Made by a program: the position numbers and the translations under genes. The notes under the pieces are model-generated. The model searched no databases. It worked only from the letters and a program-made list of their open reading frames with translations, and was not told where the DNA came from. A DNA stretch of 64,000 nucleotides from Tilletiaria anomala UBC 951 (taxonomy: Eukaryota; Basidiomycota; Exobasidiomycetes; Georgefischeriales; Tilletiariaceae): positions 109,404 through 173,403 of the forward strand of contig NW_013546997.1 in assembly GCF_000711695.1 (NCBI RefSeq), written 5' to 3'. Within the stretch, counting starts at the first letter, position 1. Every line of letters begins with the position of its first letter. Shown here piece after piece: positions 45,695 to 57,571 of this stretch.

Positions 45695-46626
45695 ATTTCC
45701 TCCAATCTCCTGGCAAGAGTGTTCTACGGGTCCAATACCAGCTGGCTTTCTGGTCCGCAGTTGGGTGGGATAAACCGTGGGCACACGAAAGCGACGGTGG
45801 AAGAGCGATTGCAGTTGATGACAATCACCAACACTGTGGGCATACGCCAATAAGCGCCCTGCCCTGTCCTTTGTTTAGTTTTCTACCGGTCACGCGTGAA
45901 ACAGACCTTGAGTTGGCGACGGTAGCATGAAATCGGTCCGCACTATTTCGTTCTTGCTGGTTATAGCAAGCATAACTCAGTGGCGCATCCGTCATGAAGT
46001 TCACATGGCTCATGATGGCCCATGATGATGGCTCGAGGTGAATTTGAATTCCGGGCCAGCGTACATAGAACCCTGTCGTTTCAACAGAGAATATCCCGAA
46101 TCTCGAAACAAGTCTCCTTCCAAACCGGAAAATAAGACCAAAAATAGGGCTTTCCAGCTCAATGCTTACCATGCGCGGGACACTGACTTTCTTTGGCAGG
46201 CGGGGTTATGGTGTGAGCTTTCTTGACTTTGGTGCGGGCACGTTCGAAGCCATAATTAGGGTTGGTTGCTCCTGCACCCTGGCCCACCAGGCACGACAGC
46301 CAACGTTCCCTTCGAACAGAATACATTGCTCCTGAAGGCGCGTGGTCGGGGGTGGAGAGCATATCGATGTGTGGTCTCAATGTGGGCGAGTCGATGGAAG
46401 ATGCGACTGGCTCTCCTCGAGGCTTCCCCCTTCTTTTCTTGCTACACCATTGGGTAGCAGTCTGAGTTCGATCCGCTTCAATTGTCCTACCCTTTGCTTC
46501 GAGCAGCCTGCAGAACAGAGTAGGATATCAAATCACAGTCGCCGGGGTGAACGCATCCGACCGTGCACCTTGCACCTCACGTCCTTTACCAGGTCCTTCG
46601 CAAAGGTCATCGGCTACTTGTCCATC
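45695..46626. promoter_or_regulatory. divergent promoter region VRG4 / PBDC1-like
   Basis: About 930 bp between two divergent starts. Open frames here have no domain support. Nothing specific was recognised. Confidence 0.4.
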
Positions 46627-47443
46627 ATGTCGCTGGGTACCTTTGATGCCAACCAGGCGCAGAACTTGCCAGAGATCGAGAAGCAGATGGCCGTCAAGTG
46701 TGTTGAGCATGCCCAGACGTACTGGAACCTACTCGAGAAGATCAAGCCAAGTACTCTCAAGCTTACCAAGTAAGTGTTTTTGTTCTCGCAAACAAACTTG
46801 AGCACGACTATCACAGCACTAGAACCTGCTCTCTGGAGTCTTACATGCTAGTCTCTGCCTTCTTCTCTATTCCTCTTGGACCATTGAAGGCTTGACGATG
46901 AGATCTACACCGACTTCACGCAGTCGTTTCCCGAGTACTCCGAGGAAAGCAGGCCGAAGAGCGTGCAGAAGATTGACGAAGATGAGATGAAATCGGCAAA
47001 AGGTAAAGAGCGCTGGAGGAAGTTCTCGGAAAGGTACGAGGGAAAGGGTGAGTCGCCAAAGCAGCACGAGCCATTCCATGAGCTTGCCGCATGTCTAACT
47101 GTAAAGTCACTGACGTATACTTCGGATTGGACACTGGTGTGCATGCCCAAAGTTGCCGACTTCAATCAAGGCACGCTCATCCGTACGGACTCCTCTGACG
47201 AGTACACGCAAAACAACACCATATTTGTCTTGCGTCTTCAATTCTACTGCTTCGAGATTGCGCGATGCAGGCGAGGACTGAACGACTGGATCTGGGACAA
47301 GGAGCAGGCGGAGAAGGCAAAGGTCAGTTGTCTGCTTGTGTGATTCATAACAAGCCGAGCAAGTCTCGTAGAGTCAGCTGACTTTCCCCCATGTTTGCAT
47401 GGTTCTCCTTCTGTTGCAGCAAAAGGGAAAAGGGAAAAAGTGA
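46627..47443 (+). CDS. PBDC1/YPL225W family protein
   Basis: Exons 46627-46769, 46890-47047, 47153-47322 and 47420-47443 join in phase to 164 residues. The sequence MSLGTFDANQAQNLPEIEKQ, AVKCVEHAQTYWNLLEKI, LDDEIYTDFTQSFPE, DEDEMKSAKGKERWRKF, GTLIRTDSSDEYTQNNTIFV and EIARCRRGLNDWIWDK is highly typical of PBDC1. The yeast member YPL225W has been reported to assist folding of elongation factor eEF1A. The protein is cytosolic with no signal or membrane span and ends in a Lys-rich tail (QKGKGKK) on a 24-nt last exon. The acceptor at 47152 was chosen over an earlier AG (47106) because only it restores the conserved ADFNQGTLIRTD. Confidence 0.92.
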
Positions 47444-48980
47444 AGGACACTACCTGCTAAACAAAGCGGGGGCACATAATCTGTGAACTTCAGAAGCAAC
47501 CGGGTGCTCGGAAAGCAGGTACGCCTGATTTGCTGTTACGTCGGAACAACTGCTCGCTCTAGAAAGAGAAACGCACTCTCCGTTGCTTGGCTGAAGTCGA
47601 AGTATACATGTACGCTCAACTTACAAAGAGGCACACCCGGCCTAGTGCCTATTAGTAATTTCTTGCAACCCAAGAGGGAGGCCAGATGTATACGACTCAC
47701 AGAGCACCGCCGCAATCCACATGCCGCATTCGGTTGCAAGCAGAGTCTGCGAACATAAAGGTAGTATATTCGAGCCGGCATGACAAGCTCATGGGTGCAT
47801 CATTATGAAGATACGTTTACACCAGAAGTGGACAGGGAGCATGAGAACGAACAAGGCAGCAAGCGCTGCGGGTTGTGAATGTGTTCTGTCATGTGTGCTT
47901 GGGTGAGTCGATCCAACCTTGCCATCAAAACCAGTCTAGTCTATCGCCGGGTTTTGGCTCGGCTCGCTCCACTGTGAGTGCCTCCAACCCCACTTGTCAC
48001 CCTCGATGTGCTGGGCTTGTGCCTCAGGTGGCATCGCTGGAAGTATAGCTCAATCTGTGCTCAATTTGTCGAATACATAAAAAGTCTAAAGCCACTCTTG
48101 TCGCGTCCTCTGCTGAACAATGCACCCCACTGCAGGCACGCTCACCCATGCTGAAACCGCGAAGTCGGCGCCGCTGGTCAATACTCGGGCTTTCCGCTTG
48201 ACCAGAGAGAGACCTCAGTGCTGCAACGGTACGGCGGGTGTTAACACGAATGCATGGACGGGCTGATACACTGACGGCTGATGGTGCTGCACTCTCGATA
48301 AGTCTTCCAGAACCCAGCCACCAAAACCAGACCACCTCTAAACTAGTAAAGGTCCTCCCTGCACACCTGCGCGCTGCAAGACAGCCAGTCTCACAAGGCA
48401 AACTGGGGCTGCCGAACTAATTGTCACTAGGTTCGCGCTGTCAGCCAGACTAGCCGCCAGGGTTATTTTTTTGTTTGTAGCTGGAGGATCAGTTGAGGAC
48501 GCTTGCACCGAATTGCTTCAATCTAAACTTGAATTGGGAGTTCCAATCATCAATGCAGCCACACAGGGTTTCTTTTGTCAGCGGCAGGCTGTGGTCAGCG
48601 GGGTTTTACATGGGGTGCGGGCATACGCCAGTAGAGTGACTTCTGAAGCTGTGATTTGTGAAGCGAGGAGACACATCAGAGGCTGTAGTGCATAGGTACA
48701 TCATGCCTATTGGCAGCAACAGCTTTGTTGGTCTTTGCAGTCCTGCGGCCGGAATCCTTAATACGCAGTCAGTCCATCGTACTCTTATTATTTGAAGACG
48801 GCCTTCGCCGATCGAAACGAGCTTACGTCGAAGTGGATTTCCTACGTTGTCAAAATTGTGCACCCGAAAGCGATGACTGGCCATCGCCCGTAGGCCAGAA
48901 GGCATATCTCTTCCCCGATTGCAAAGAAGAGCGTTGCTGGCCACTGCCTGTCATCGTACTCGCGCAGCGCAGCTCACGAG
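47444..48980. other. intergenic, no gene recognised
   Basis: About 1.5 kb downstream of the PBDC1-like gene. Frames of 74-126 codons on both strands lack domains, paired splice sites and coding-like composition. A pyrimidine-rich GTTATTTTTTTGTTTGTAG ending at 48480 resembles an acceptor and may belong to a leader intron of the next gene. Confidence 0.4.
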
Positions 48981-51900
48981 ATGCCAGCGTCGTCTTTTGC
49001 GAACAGAGCTGGACAGCGCAATCGGTCAGCAGGGGCATCGAGCGTAAAATCTGGCATCAAAGACGACCTTCGCCAGCAAGGCGAATCTGAACAGCTCTCA
49101 AATCCGGCTCATCGAACCGCAAGCGAGCCACGAAAAACAGATTACATTCCGATATATCAGGAGCACTGCAGTAGCGAGCGAGGGCAAGGTGAAGATCTGC
49201 ACGCCTCGAACATCTCCTCAGCAGGGGAATTTTTGCCAGCCGAAGGTACACATTCGCACCCATCTCCGGCGGGGCGTACGATCCGATTGAATCAGTATGG
49301 GCATGAGCTTGACGGTCAGTTTGACTGGGCTGTCGACAAGTCGAAGAGAATGATCAAGGTGAGGCGTAAATCAAGTCTATCCTAGAGTGTGCCTGCAGCT
49401 CTCATTTGGCTGAAGCGGAAATTGAACCCGCTTGGCCGTTGCAGGAGCTCCCACGTCGATCTCTAGCGGGCCACCTCGGCTCGCCTCCATCGATCAATCG
49501 AGATGCTGAAGATGTGCCACTTGGCCTTGTCGAAAGGAGGGTGCACGCTTCGCGGGGGTCAGGAGAAACACTCGGCGACCTTCCAAACTTGATCCAAGAC
49601 TTGCGAGTAAGCTCATCTAGCCTGCTGACGGCCCGTCACAAGGTGGCGGGCATGCTTGTCAACAAGAAGCTTGGTAACCCTGACTCTGTTGGAACGATCA
49701 GTACGAGGGGAAGCACTACGAGCGCAAGCAGTGCGTGCCGGTCTAGCTCCGGGCATCGAGATTCCGATCAAGAGTCTACCTCCTTGCCAAATTCTGAGAC
49801 CGAAGGGGAAATTTTCACTGAAGGCGTTAGCGGTCGCTCGTTGTCCAGGTCGAGTCCAGCGAAGTCGCTCTCGCCGAAAGCCCAGACATCGCCCCTCCCC
49901 AAGGACCCGCAAGCGCTTCTGGCGGAGCTCACGCAGGCTCTTGTACCGGCGATGGCCGCCTCAGAGGCTCGCATTAGTGTGGGTATGAAGGCAGATGAGG
50001 AAGCGCCAGCCGCTGGGGATGCAGCTTCAGTGGGCAAGGAAGATGGGATAGCGACATTCAGATTTGACATACCCGAGGCAATGCGGACGAATCCTATGAC
50101 AGATCCGCTTTTTCACGCTCGCATGATTACCCGCATGTCGGCACCAACCTTCTCGGCGATCACCGAGCTGCAAGAAGCGGTGGAGCGCACGCACGTTGGA
50201 ATGGTTCGCCTCGACGCTCGGCAAAGCTCCTTGGCTGATGGAGACTCGTCAGCTGCTCCGAGTTCACGGTATCATCATCACCAGGCAGACCAGTGTGAAC
50301 ATGAGCTAGACAACGCAGGAGATAGTTGCGGCGAGGACGACTGCGATTGTAGAGACGACGGTGCTTACAGCACCGGCGGGAACAACAAGAAACGTAAGAG
50401 TGCAAGACACGGCATGGACAACGACGCAATTAGTGGCTCTACCAATATTAAAGATTCTGTTCATGGCTACTACCATGGCGGCAGCGCTGCCGCCCAAGAC
50501 GTTGAGCGAAGAGCTCCTGTCGCATCCGAAGTGCAGGGCGACGAGGCTGACATTGACGATGAAGATGAGCTGCGTATCGTCTATCCATCTGCTCGCATGC
50601 CGCACTCGGCAATGCAGCGCCTCAATCTCCGAAACTTCGTCAAGATCAAATTCCGAGCGTTCAGGGCTGTGCGGGCAAGAGCAAAAGCAAGAGAGCAGGA
50701 AGAAGCTGAGCGCTTGGAAAAGGAGAAAGAGGAGGCGTCTGCCGCTGCTGTCGCAGCCGCTGCCCGCAAAAAGCGCACGAGCAAGGCAGAGAAGAAAGCG
50801 CAAGCCTTTGGCAAATCTGGTGGGACAAAGAAGATGACCCTTGCGGAGATCAAGGTCCGGCTGCAGGGTCAACAGGGTTCCGAGAACAAATGCAAAGACA
50901 AGCCGAAGGATGAGGATGAGGGCGACGCCAAATCATCTAGCGCAGACAATCAAGCGCGAGATGAGAAGCCAAGTACATCACCATCCATTCACACAATTGT
51001 TTCCGTCCCTAGCCTATCTAAATTCGAATACAGTTGTCAATCGGAGAGCACAACGAGACTGGTCACCATGCGCAAAGAGATCGACAATATGCAATCCACC
51101 TTGTCCGAATCATTGCGACCCATCGATGATGCCGTCGCCGCTGCTACCGATGCACTTGCCAGAATCGATGCGGGCGACCCGAATGCTGCTGCTAGCGCTG
51201 CCGCTGCACTGGCAGCTGCAAGAGCAGCCCTGCCGGAGCAGTACATGCGCAGTGTCACTGGCGCCCAGGCACAGTGGAACAAAAGCTTTGTCAATCCGGC
51301 AGCCGAGACGGTCACCTCGAACCTTGCAAAGACAATTTCTGCGACAGCTTCGAAGCTTGCTCCACTGCTTTCGGTCGAGGATTCGTTGCAGCTCACGTCA
51401 CCCAACATGGGGGCTTTACATTACTCGGCGGACACACCGGCTGGCAACGCATTATCGATTGTACCTCTACCTGTGGCACCATCGAAAGCGCAGCAGGCCA
51501 GCTTCTCCCCTGTGTCGACTCTCGCTCCAGAGGCAACAAGTGGAGCCCCCATGCCGTTACCTGTGTCTGCACCGAGCTATCAGGACCCTGCATTCTTCCA
51601 GCCCGGAGGCTCCGCACAGTCCCGTCTCGACGCCGGGTCGCCCATGAATCCTCAGACACAATCTCCGCCTCTAGTGCAGAATGGGTCAAAGGTGTCGCGT
51701 CGCAAGAAGGCGAACATGAACAATGTTCATCACAAGAGCAACTATGTGCCGTCCCGCACACCATCAGAGCCGCCTCGTCATCAACGCGGGAGTGTTAACG
51801 CGAGCGGCGTACCAGCAGGCTGTTTGGATCATCCATCGACATCGAACCCGCTCTTCCCAGATGAATGGGTATGCCTGTTCTGCGACTACGAGCTGCTATA

Positions 51901-52153
51901 CGGCGAACCCCCGCTGATGCTTCGAGCGATCAAGAATCGCAAGAAGATAGCTGCAACGCGCAAGCGCGCTCAGGCAAGGGCGCATCGTGCCGCAATGGGC
52001 AAGCCCTCCACGCATCCATCCACGTCGCCGCGTCCTCTCGACCACCATCATGATGAAGACGGATCGGAGGGCGGCAGCTCAGTTGCAAGGTGCGAGTGTG
52101 GAAACCCCCTTTGCTACGAAGACGATTCAGGGAGAGGTGGCTCGGGGACTTGA
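48981..52153 (+). CDS. large disordered protein with Ibd2-like C-terminal Cys motif
   Basis: Exons 48981-49358 and 49445-52153 encode 1028 residues. Most is Ser/Ala-rich and charged, with an acidic patch (EADIDDEDELRIVYPSAR), a long Lys/Arg/Glu helix near residues 550-610 (RARAKAREQEEAERLEKEKE, KKRTSKAEKKAQAFGKSGG) and an Ala-rich helix (DALARIDAGDPNAAASAAAA). Near residue 934 the motif WVCLFCDYELLYGEPPLML appears; yeast Ibd2, a spindle-checkpoint protein, has a similar C-x2-C-x-Y...GEPP motif close to its C-terminus. A second Cys cluster (RCECGNPLC) follows near the end. The family assignment is from memory of this one motif. Acceptor 49444 was chosen because it alone keeps frame. Confidence 0.6.
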
Positions 52154-52468
52154 TCCCAACTCGCTTCGGCCTTGCGCGCGAACGCAGCATTAGCAAGCAT
52201 CCTCCAGGGTGCATCGCACATAGCTTTGGGACTATTCGACAACCAATCGTGCATGATCTATCTACTTGCGCTTGTCCCGCTAACTTGCACCACATTCATC
52301 GTCCTTCAATGCATGCATGGTATCGAATTCATTTGCACGTGATTGGTTTTATGCTTCCACTCAGCCTCACGCCCTTGGCATTGCGAAGTGGGAGCGCGAG
52401 CATGGTGCCGCACGCGCACGTCACACCCGTCCTTACGCCAAGATCGTATAACATTTCGGATGCAGCCC
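52154..52468. terminator. convergent 3' interval
   Basis: About 315 bp between the Ibd2-like gene (+) and the multi-pass membrane protein gene (-). No coding frame with support. Confidence 0.4.
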
Positions 52469-54148
52469 TCACTCCTTGCCTTCGACAGCAACGACTTGCC
52501 TCCAAGCGCGTCTCGCCTTCCAGCCCATCTCCTCCTCGCCCCGGGACCACCAGAGCAGGAGCCCAAAGCCTGGCCCGCCCAGTAGGCAGCTGGCGAGGAT
52601 GCCCCAGCCGATCTCAGCTGCTGGTAACCCGGCTGGTGCGCCTGCAATAGCGCGCTGACATTCCGTGTCGAGCGCCGAGCGCGGTGCACCGGTCAGCGGG
52701 TGGATCGCGACACCCGCCGCCTCCGCCTCTGGCTCTGCAGGTGCGCTGGCGCCACCTGCCTTTGCTCCACGCTTAGCAGGAATCGAAGAGGACGGAACGG
52801 ATACGCTGCGGATGCTCAGGCGCTCGATGAGCAAAATCACAAATGCGCTGAAGATGAGCGCGGCGACGTTGAGCGCCATGCTGTATTCTTCCTGTCCGAT
52901 GACTTGTTTACCAGTTATGCGCGCCTTGCCTGATCGGATGACGGAGTAGAATTGGCCGGATCGGAGCGACTCGAACATGGACGTCTGTGAGTGCAGGTCC
53001 GAGAGGAGCATGTACATCCTAATCAGGCCAAAGTACCAGAGTCCGAGGCCGACGAGAGCGAGCCGTCGGTAGCTGTGAAGTTATGCGAGCCACCCATGAG
53101 AGACGCATGATCAGCGTCAAAAAGGGAGATCAAAGGGCACTACGTGCGAGTCTCCGGAATCACTCACTACCCCCAAATACGTTCAAAGCCGTAACTGATA
53201 GTATCAGCGTCAACTTCCCTGATCATGGCTCTCGCCTGCTGCTCGTCGGCAGGAGCATTGCGCGAGAAGGCGGCGCGCGACACCGTGAAGCCCGTGTACA
53301 AAGGCCAGAGGGAGAATAAAATGGCTGCTGCAAGCCAGTTGGAGCGGCCAGAGTCAGTGGCCCACGTCGGGTCGAGGGAGTAGACAAGGAAGATAAGGAA
53401 GACGAGAGACAAGGTGCAGATGTTGACGCTGTAGATAGCGGAAGGCGTAACAGGCAGCGGGTTGACGTCCGCGATCTTGTTCTGTGGTGCAGGGAGCGAG
53501 GACATTGTTTTTGTCGGTCTGAATCCAAGAAAGGTACTCCAAATCTTGCCGGATCACTCACCCTTAGCTGCAGAGCCATGCCTAGCGTATACAGCGGCAC
53601 GATGATGCCAGCCGCAACGACGCCCGGTCCCAGCACGGGTGTTAGAAAGATGGAAACGAGGGGTAGGACACCGCCGACAAAGACGAAGTTGCTGAAATTT
53701 GGGCTAATGGCTAGTTGACTGAGGCGATAGAACAAGGGTATGATGACCGCATATCCCAACGACTGAAAGCCGAGACGCGTCTCGGACGCTACTGCTGCTC
53801 TTGCGGCAGGAATGACGAGGCAGAGGAAGTTGTCCAGAGGAGGGATGAGGTTGCGCGTCAAGTCGCTTGGCAGACGTTGACGCCCAGGCACACTGCAAAA
53901 GGCTTGCTGTTTTTGGAATGCTTCTGCCTGGAGTTCCAGCGCGCGCAGGACCCAAGGTAGCGGGGGGAAGACATCTACGCTCAGTGCCTGCTCAACAACC
54001 ATGGACACTGCCATCCGGCAATCCTCAGGTCATGGGAACTTACCACATGGCCTCTGAGAATCGACTCGTGGAAGACGAATGCAGCCACTGCGATGCTGGC
54101 CAGTGGCAGAAGCGCGTACACGGCGCGCGTGAGCGCCAGCGGTGCCAT
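52469..54148 (-). CDS. multi-pass membrane protein, unrecognised family
   Basis: Exons 54148-54044, 53987-53562, 53481-53171 and 53072-52469 join in phase to 481 residues. About nine hydrophobic segments can be seen, for example ALLPLASIAVAAFVF, FLCLVIPAARAAVA, LGPGVVAAGIIVPLYTLGMA, LSLVFLIFLVYSLD, WLAAAILFSLWPLYTGF, LALVGLGLWYFGLIRMYML, ALNVAALIFSAFVILLIERL and GILASCLLGGPGFGLLLWW. The first segment follows directly after MAPLALTRA, so the N-terminus may be a signal anchor. A frame upstream starts only at GTG; the ATG at 54148 was used. I do not recognise the family; an integral membrane protein of ER or vacuole is all that can be said. The third junction (TGGGG|GTAGTG) has a weak donor but is the only one that keeps frame. 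Confidence 0.7.
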
Positions 54149-56444
54149 GCTGAGAGGAATCTGTCCCTTCGACGAGGTGAAGACCAACGACTCGGGGGAG
54201 ACAGAGGACACGAAGAAATAGTGTTTGCGTTTAACCCTTCACAGCAGGAAAGAGAGGGGGAGAGGCTAGTGACTTATGTATTCAAAATGACAGTCTATTC
54301 TCCTTGTTGCCCTATCGACTCGTTGAGACAATCGCCATAGCAATCGGGCCTGAGCTTCTGCAGCTAAAATTTAAAATTGATTTATCCCCCGATGAATTGC
54401 ATCTGGCAGGTGGAACGTGCGCACCCGTAAAATGAGCGTCACCGCGGTGGCAGTAGTGAAAGGGGGCTGCTTATGTATGCGATCTTTTCGTTGTAATCCC
54501 CCAGACTCTAGTCTTGTCGGCGCGTGTTCAATCGAGAATCACGAGAAAAGTCCAAGGCAGAGTCTAAGACTCCGGTCCCATATCAAAGAGGTCAGGAAAC
54601 TCTTCGCACGAACATCTTACGCTTTGCAACAACTGAGCGGCAGGCTTTGTCACGGCCCATGCAACGTCAGATCGTAGAAGCCGTAACCGAGATGCCAAAG
54701 GGTTGGCAGCTGGATGCAGGTGCGTCGGTGCAAAGCCAAGCCGGGGCCGGAGCGTCCAATGCAGCTTTAGATCACTTGCGTCGACGGAGTCGTACAAGAG
54801 GCAACCCTTGCGAAGAAAGATATCGCAACTAGGTCCCATTCCGCCCTTGGATTCTCGTTGTGGAGTCCCTGCTGTATGCAGAGCGTTTGAACGTGTGAAT
54901 ACGTTGATCCCTCGCTAGCTCAGACGATTACAGAGGTCTTCCCTTTGGCGTTCATTGTCCACAGTAATTTACAGCGGCAATGACGCAGCTAACAACGAGC
55001 TTGGGTAGTGAACCTTTATGAGGCAATTCCCAACACTTCAAACGATGACATCCTTGGTTCGCGCTCACATCCAGATGTGAGATAAAAGTGTGCATGACGC
55101 TTCACTGATCGTTCAACCATTGGATGAGCTCTGCGAAGATGTTGATCACAACCAGAAAGTGGTAGGCCCACAAACGGTATAATGAACGATGTTCGTGACG
55201 CTGCCCTCCGCTGTTGCCTCCTCGTGCCACGTCCCGGCCTTCATCTGGATGGCAAAGGCGCGCACACAAGTATTGTCCGGCTTCGGCTTCGCCTGTACGC
55301 CTTCTATATTCGACACTTTCACAAAACTCGTGCATTGCGCGGACGAAGCAGCCGCTGCTCCCCCGCGGGGGTTGGATTCTACTTTCATCATCATGGACGT
55401 CGGACGTGGCGGTTGCTGGGAGATTTGCGGTACCAAGCCCTGCAAGATAATAGTCCCCGCATCCGCTGATTCATGCTCATGTAAAAAAGACAGCGGACGA
55501 CCTACGCGACTCGCGATGATCTTGAAGCATAGAAGCGGTGCAGTGCGTGGTCGGAAAATATTGGCTGGCGAATCGCTGGACATGATGAGCATAGGGGCTT
55601 TGCCAAGCACATGCAAGTGAAACTGGTGTAGGGGCGAGAAACGGTGGGAGTGAAGATGGACGGACAGGTATAAGGCAACGAAGGTCAAGGCAGACAGACC
55701 CCCGAATTCTTGAAGGCCGGCTGGCATGCCCCTCACCAAATCCGGCGTGGCGCGGCTTGGGTATCAAGGTATTTGCCGGTCAGCTCCGCAACGCCGACCA
55801 GAGTGGAGAACAGCGTGGGGTCCATGTGATTGGAGTTCGAACCGGTCTTAGAAACTAAAAAGGCTGTGAAGAGGGAGAACGTGACTCGACAGAAACGAGA
55901 GTCGCGCAGTCGCTACGCGCCTGACGGCGTCCGTGTGATGACGTGTAGCTCATCAATTTCAACTGGATTGGGCTGGGTCACTGCTGGGATGCTCGTCTCC
56001 GCGCTTGGACAATGCTTGGACATGGGCCATTGGCGCGGTGCTGGGCCGCTGAGTCTCAACACGCACAGCGCCCGTGTTTGACTTTTGGATACGTTCACAT
56101 ATGGTCGACGGACCAGCGTCACACCAGAGCGCTGGCGGCTGTGCACTTTGGACGGCCCGTGCTCTCTTTGCCGTCACAGCGCGTCACAGTGCGTCAGACA
56201 TCCTGTTTTAGTGGTGAGTGCGTTCTGGTTATGTAGCCCTTCTAGAATGCAGCAGCAGAGAGGCACTGTGCGGCTGTGCCCACAATGCATTCTCGCTCGG
56301 CTGCCGTTTGTGTGTGAGACCGGTCCTTCGCCTTCCGGTTCCCGTCTGGGTGCGGGATGACTTTGTCGCTGCGGGCCCAGCCAGCAGCCACACTGAGACG
56401 CCAGGCAACACGGCCAGCCAGCCAGGCCTCCGTGGCAGTTTGCG
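54149..56444. other. intergenic with overlapping open frames on both strands
   Basis: About 2.3 kb upstream of the membrane protein gene. Between 55146 and 55767 long frames are open on both strands: minus 197 codons (55146-55739), another minus frame of 96 codons, and plus 143 codons (55189-55620). The 197-codon frame is the most protein-like (SFVKVSNIEGVQAKPKPDNT) but has no domain, and was not called. The remainder shows nothing recognisable. Confidence 0.35.
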
Positions 56445-56452
56445 TTATATAG
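56445..56452 (+). promoter_or_regulatory. TATA box of small gene
   Basis: TTATATAG lies about 190 bp before the ATG at 56637. It is followed by a pyrimidine-rich and then CA-rich leader (CTCACAAATAACTC), a layout typical of highly expressed fungal genes. Confidence 0.6.
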
Positions 56453-56636
56453 GGGAGAGAGCAGCAGCTATGCTATGGACACCCCATTCCATTCCAGCAG
56501 ATCGAGCTTTTGCACCTCTATCTTTATATTCACCTCCTCAAAACATCCAAAAGCTTTGTCTTTCTTGACCACCTACGCAGACACAACTCACAAATAACTC
56601 TCTCAACGCACACGCAACCGCAACCGCATAGCCAAC

Positions 56637-57571
56637 ATGGTAAGTGTGCTTGATCGTTGGTCATTTGTCGGCGTGACTGTGGAGCTGTGGGCGGATATCA
56701 CATGTCATACGGCCAAAAAGGGGGGGGCATGTCAGATTTTCGCAGCCCTTGAGGGTCATCGACCCTTCATCAAAGCCCATCTCTACCGTAAACCTTGGGG
56801 TTGGAGAGCTTCCGAACGGGCTCGAGATTGAAGCGAAGAGCATACACGACGACTGTGTAGCTCAACTCGCCAAAAGCCGTGGAAGCAAACCACAGGTTCA
56901 TCCACTCTTCTTGATGCCGGCCAGGGCCGGACCCACTGCTGCCCAACCCCTTCGCAACCAACTGGACCGAAGGGAGCTGGGCAGTCGGTGCACAGCGCCG
57001 CGCAGGTCAGCGTAGCAAAACACAGTGAGCTAAGATGCATTCTTTGCTTCTCGCTGGCTGTGCGGTTCTCGATTCAGGCAGGTGGAGTTGTATCTTCGAG
57101 TAGCAGCTTGGAGCTGCCTATGATCTTCGATGAGCACGTCTGGAAGCTATTGGGCTCTGGGCCAGCATTCGTGCTGGCTTTTGCAACCCAAGCAGATCTA
57201 CGAGCTGTTGACCCCGCCGTTGCCGTCTTGCATATGCATCGCATTGGTCGACGTGCTCCGTCTTCGAGAACCCTATGCTCACCCACCATGCATCGCCTTA
57301 CTTTCCGCTCTTCCAGGGATCCTGCATGTCCTCCCCCTCTTCGGACAAGAAGATCAAGCGAACTGACACGAACCGCAGCGGTGGCGGAGACCTGCAACGC
57401 ACCACCTCGTCGTACCAAGGCAGTGTTGCCGACGGGATGCGCTACTCGGACAGGCTCGCAGACCGTGCAGGCGAGCGTGAGCGCCTGACCGCTAGCCAAC
57501 TGCACCAATCTACTACGCTTGAGGCAAGGATCAAGCAGGCCGAGGCGCAGAACAAGGCGCGCCAAGGATAA
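56637..57571 (+). CDS. small charged protein with intron directly after the start codon
   Basis: The ATG at 56637-56639 is followed at once by a donor GTAAGT, and an acceptor at 57316 (CTCTTCCAG) leads into exon 2, 57317-57571. The product is 85 residues: Ser/Lys-rich start (MGSCMSSPSSDKKIKRTD), then an amphipathic, charged C-terminal half (MRYSDRLADRAGERERLT, LEARIKQAEAQNKARQ) likely to be helical. No signal peptide or known domain. The 677-nt intron is the longest in the window and may contain unrecognised exons. If the first exon is only leader, the ATG at 57326 would start a 82-residue product. A strong TATA box and A/C-rich leader suggest high expression. The 5' structure is the uncertain part. 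Confidence 0.55.
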
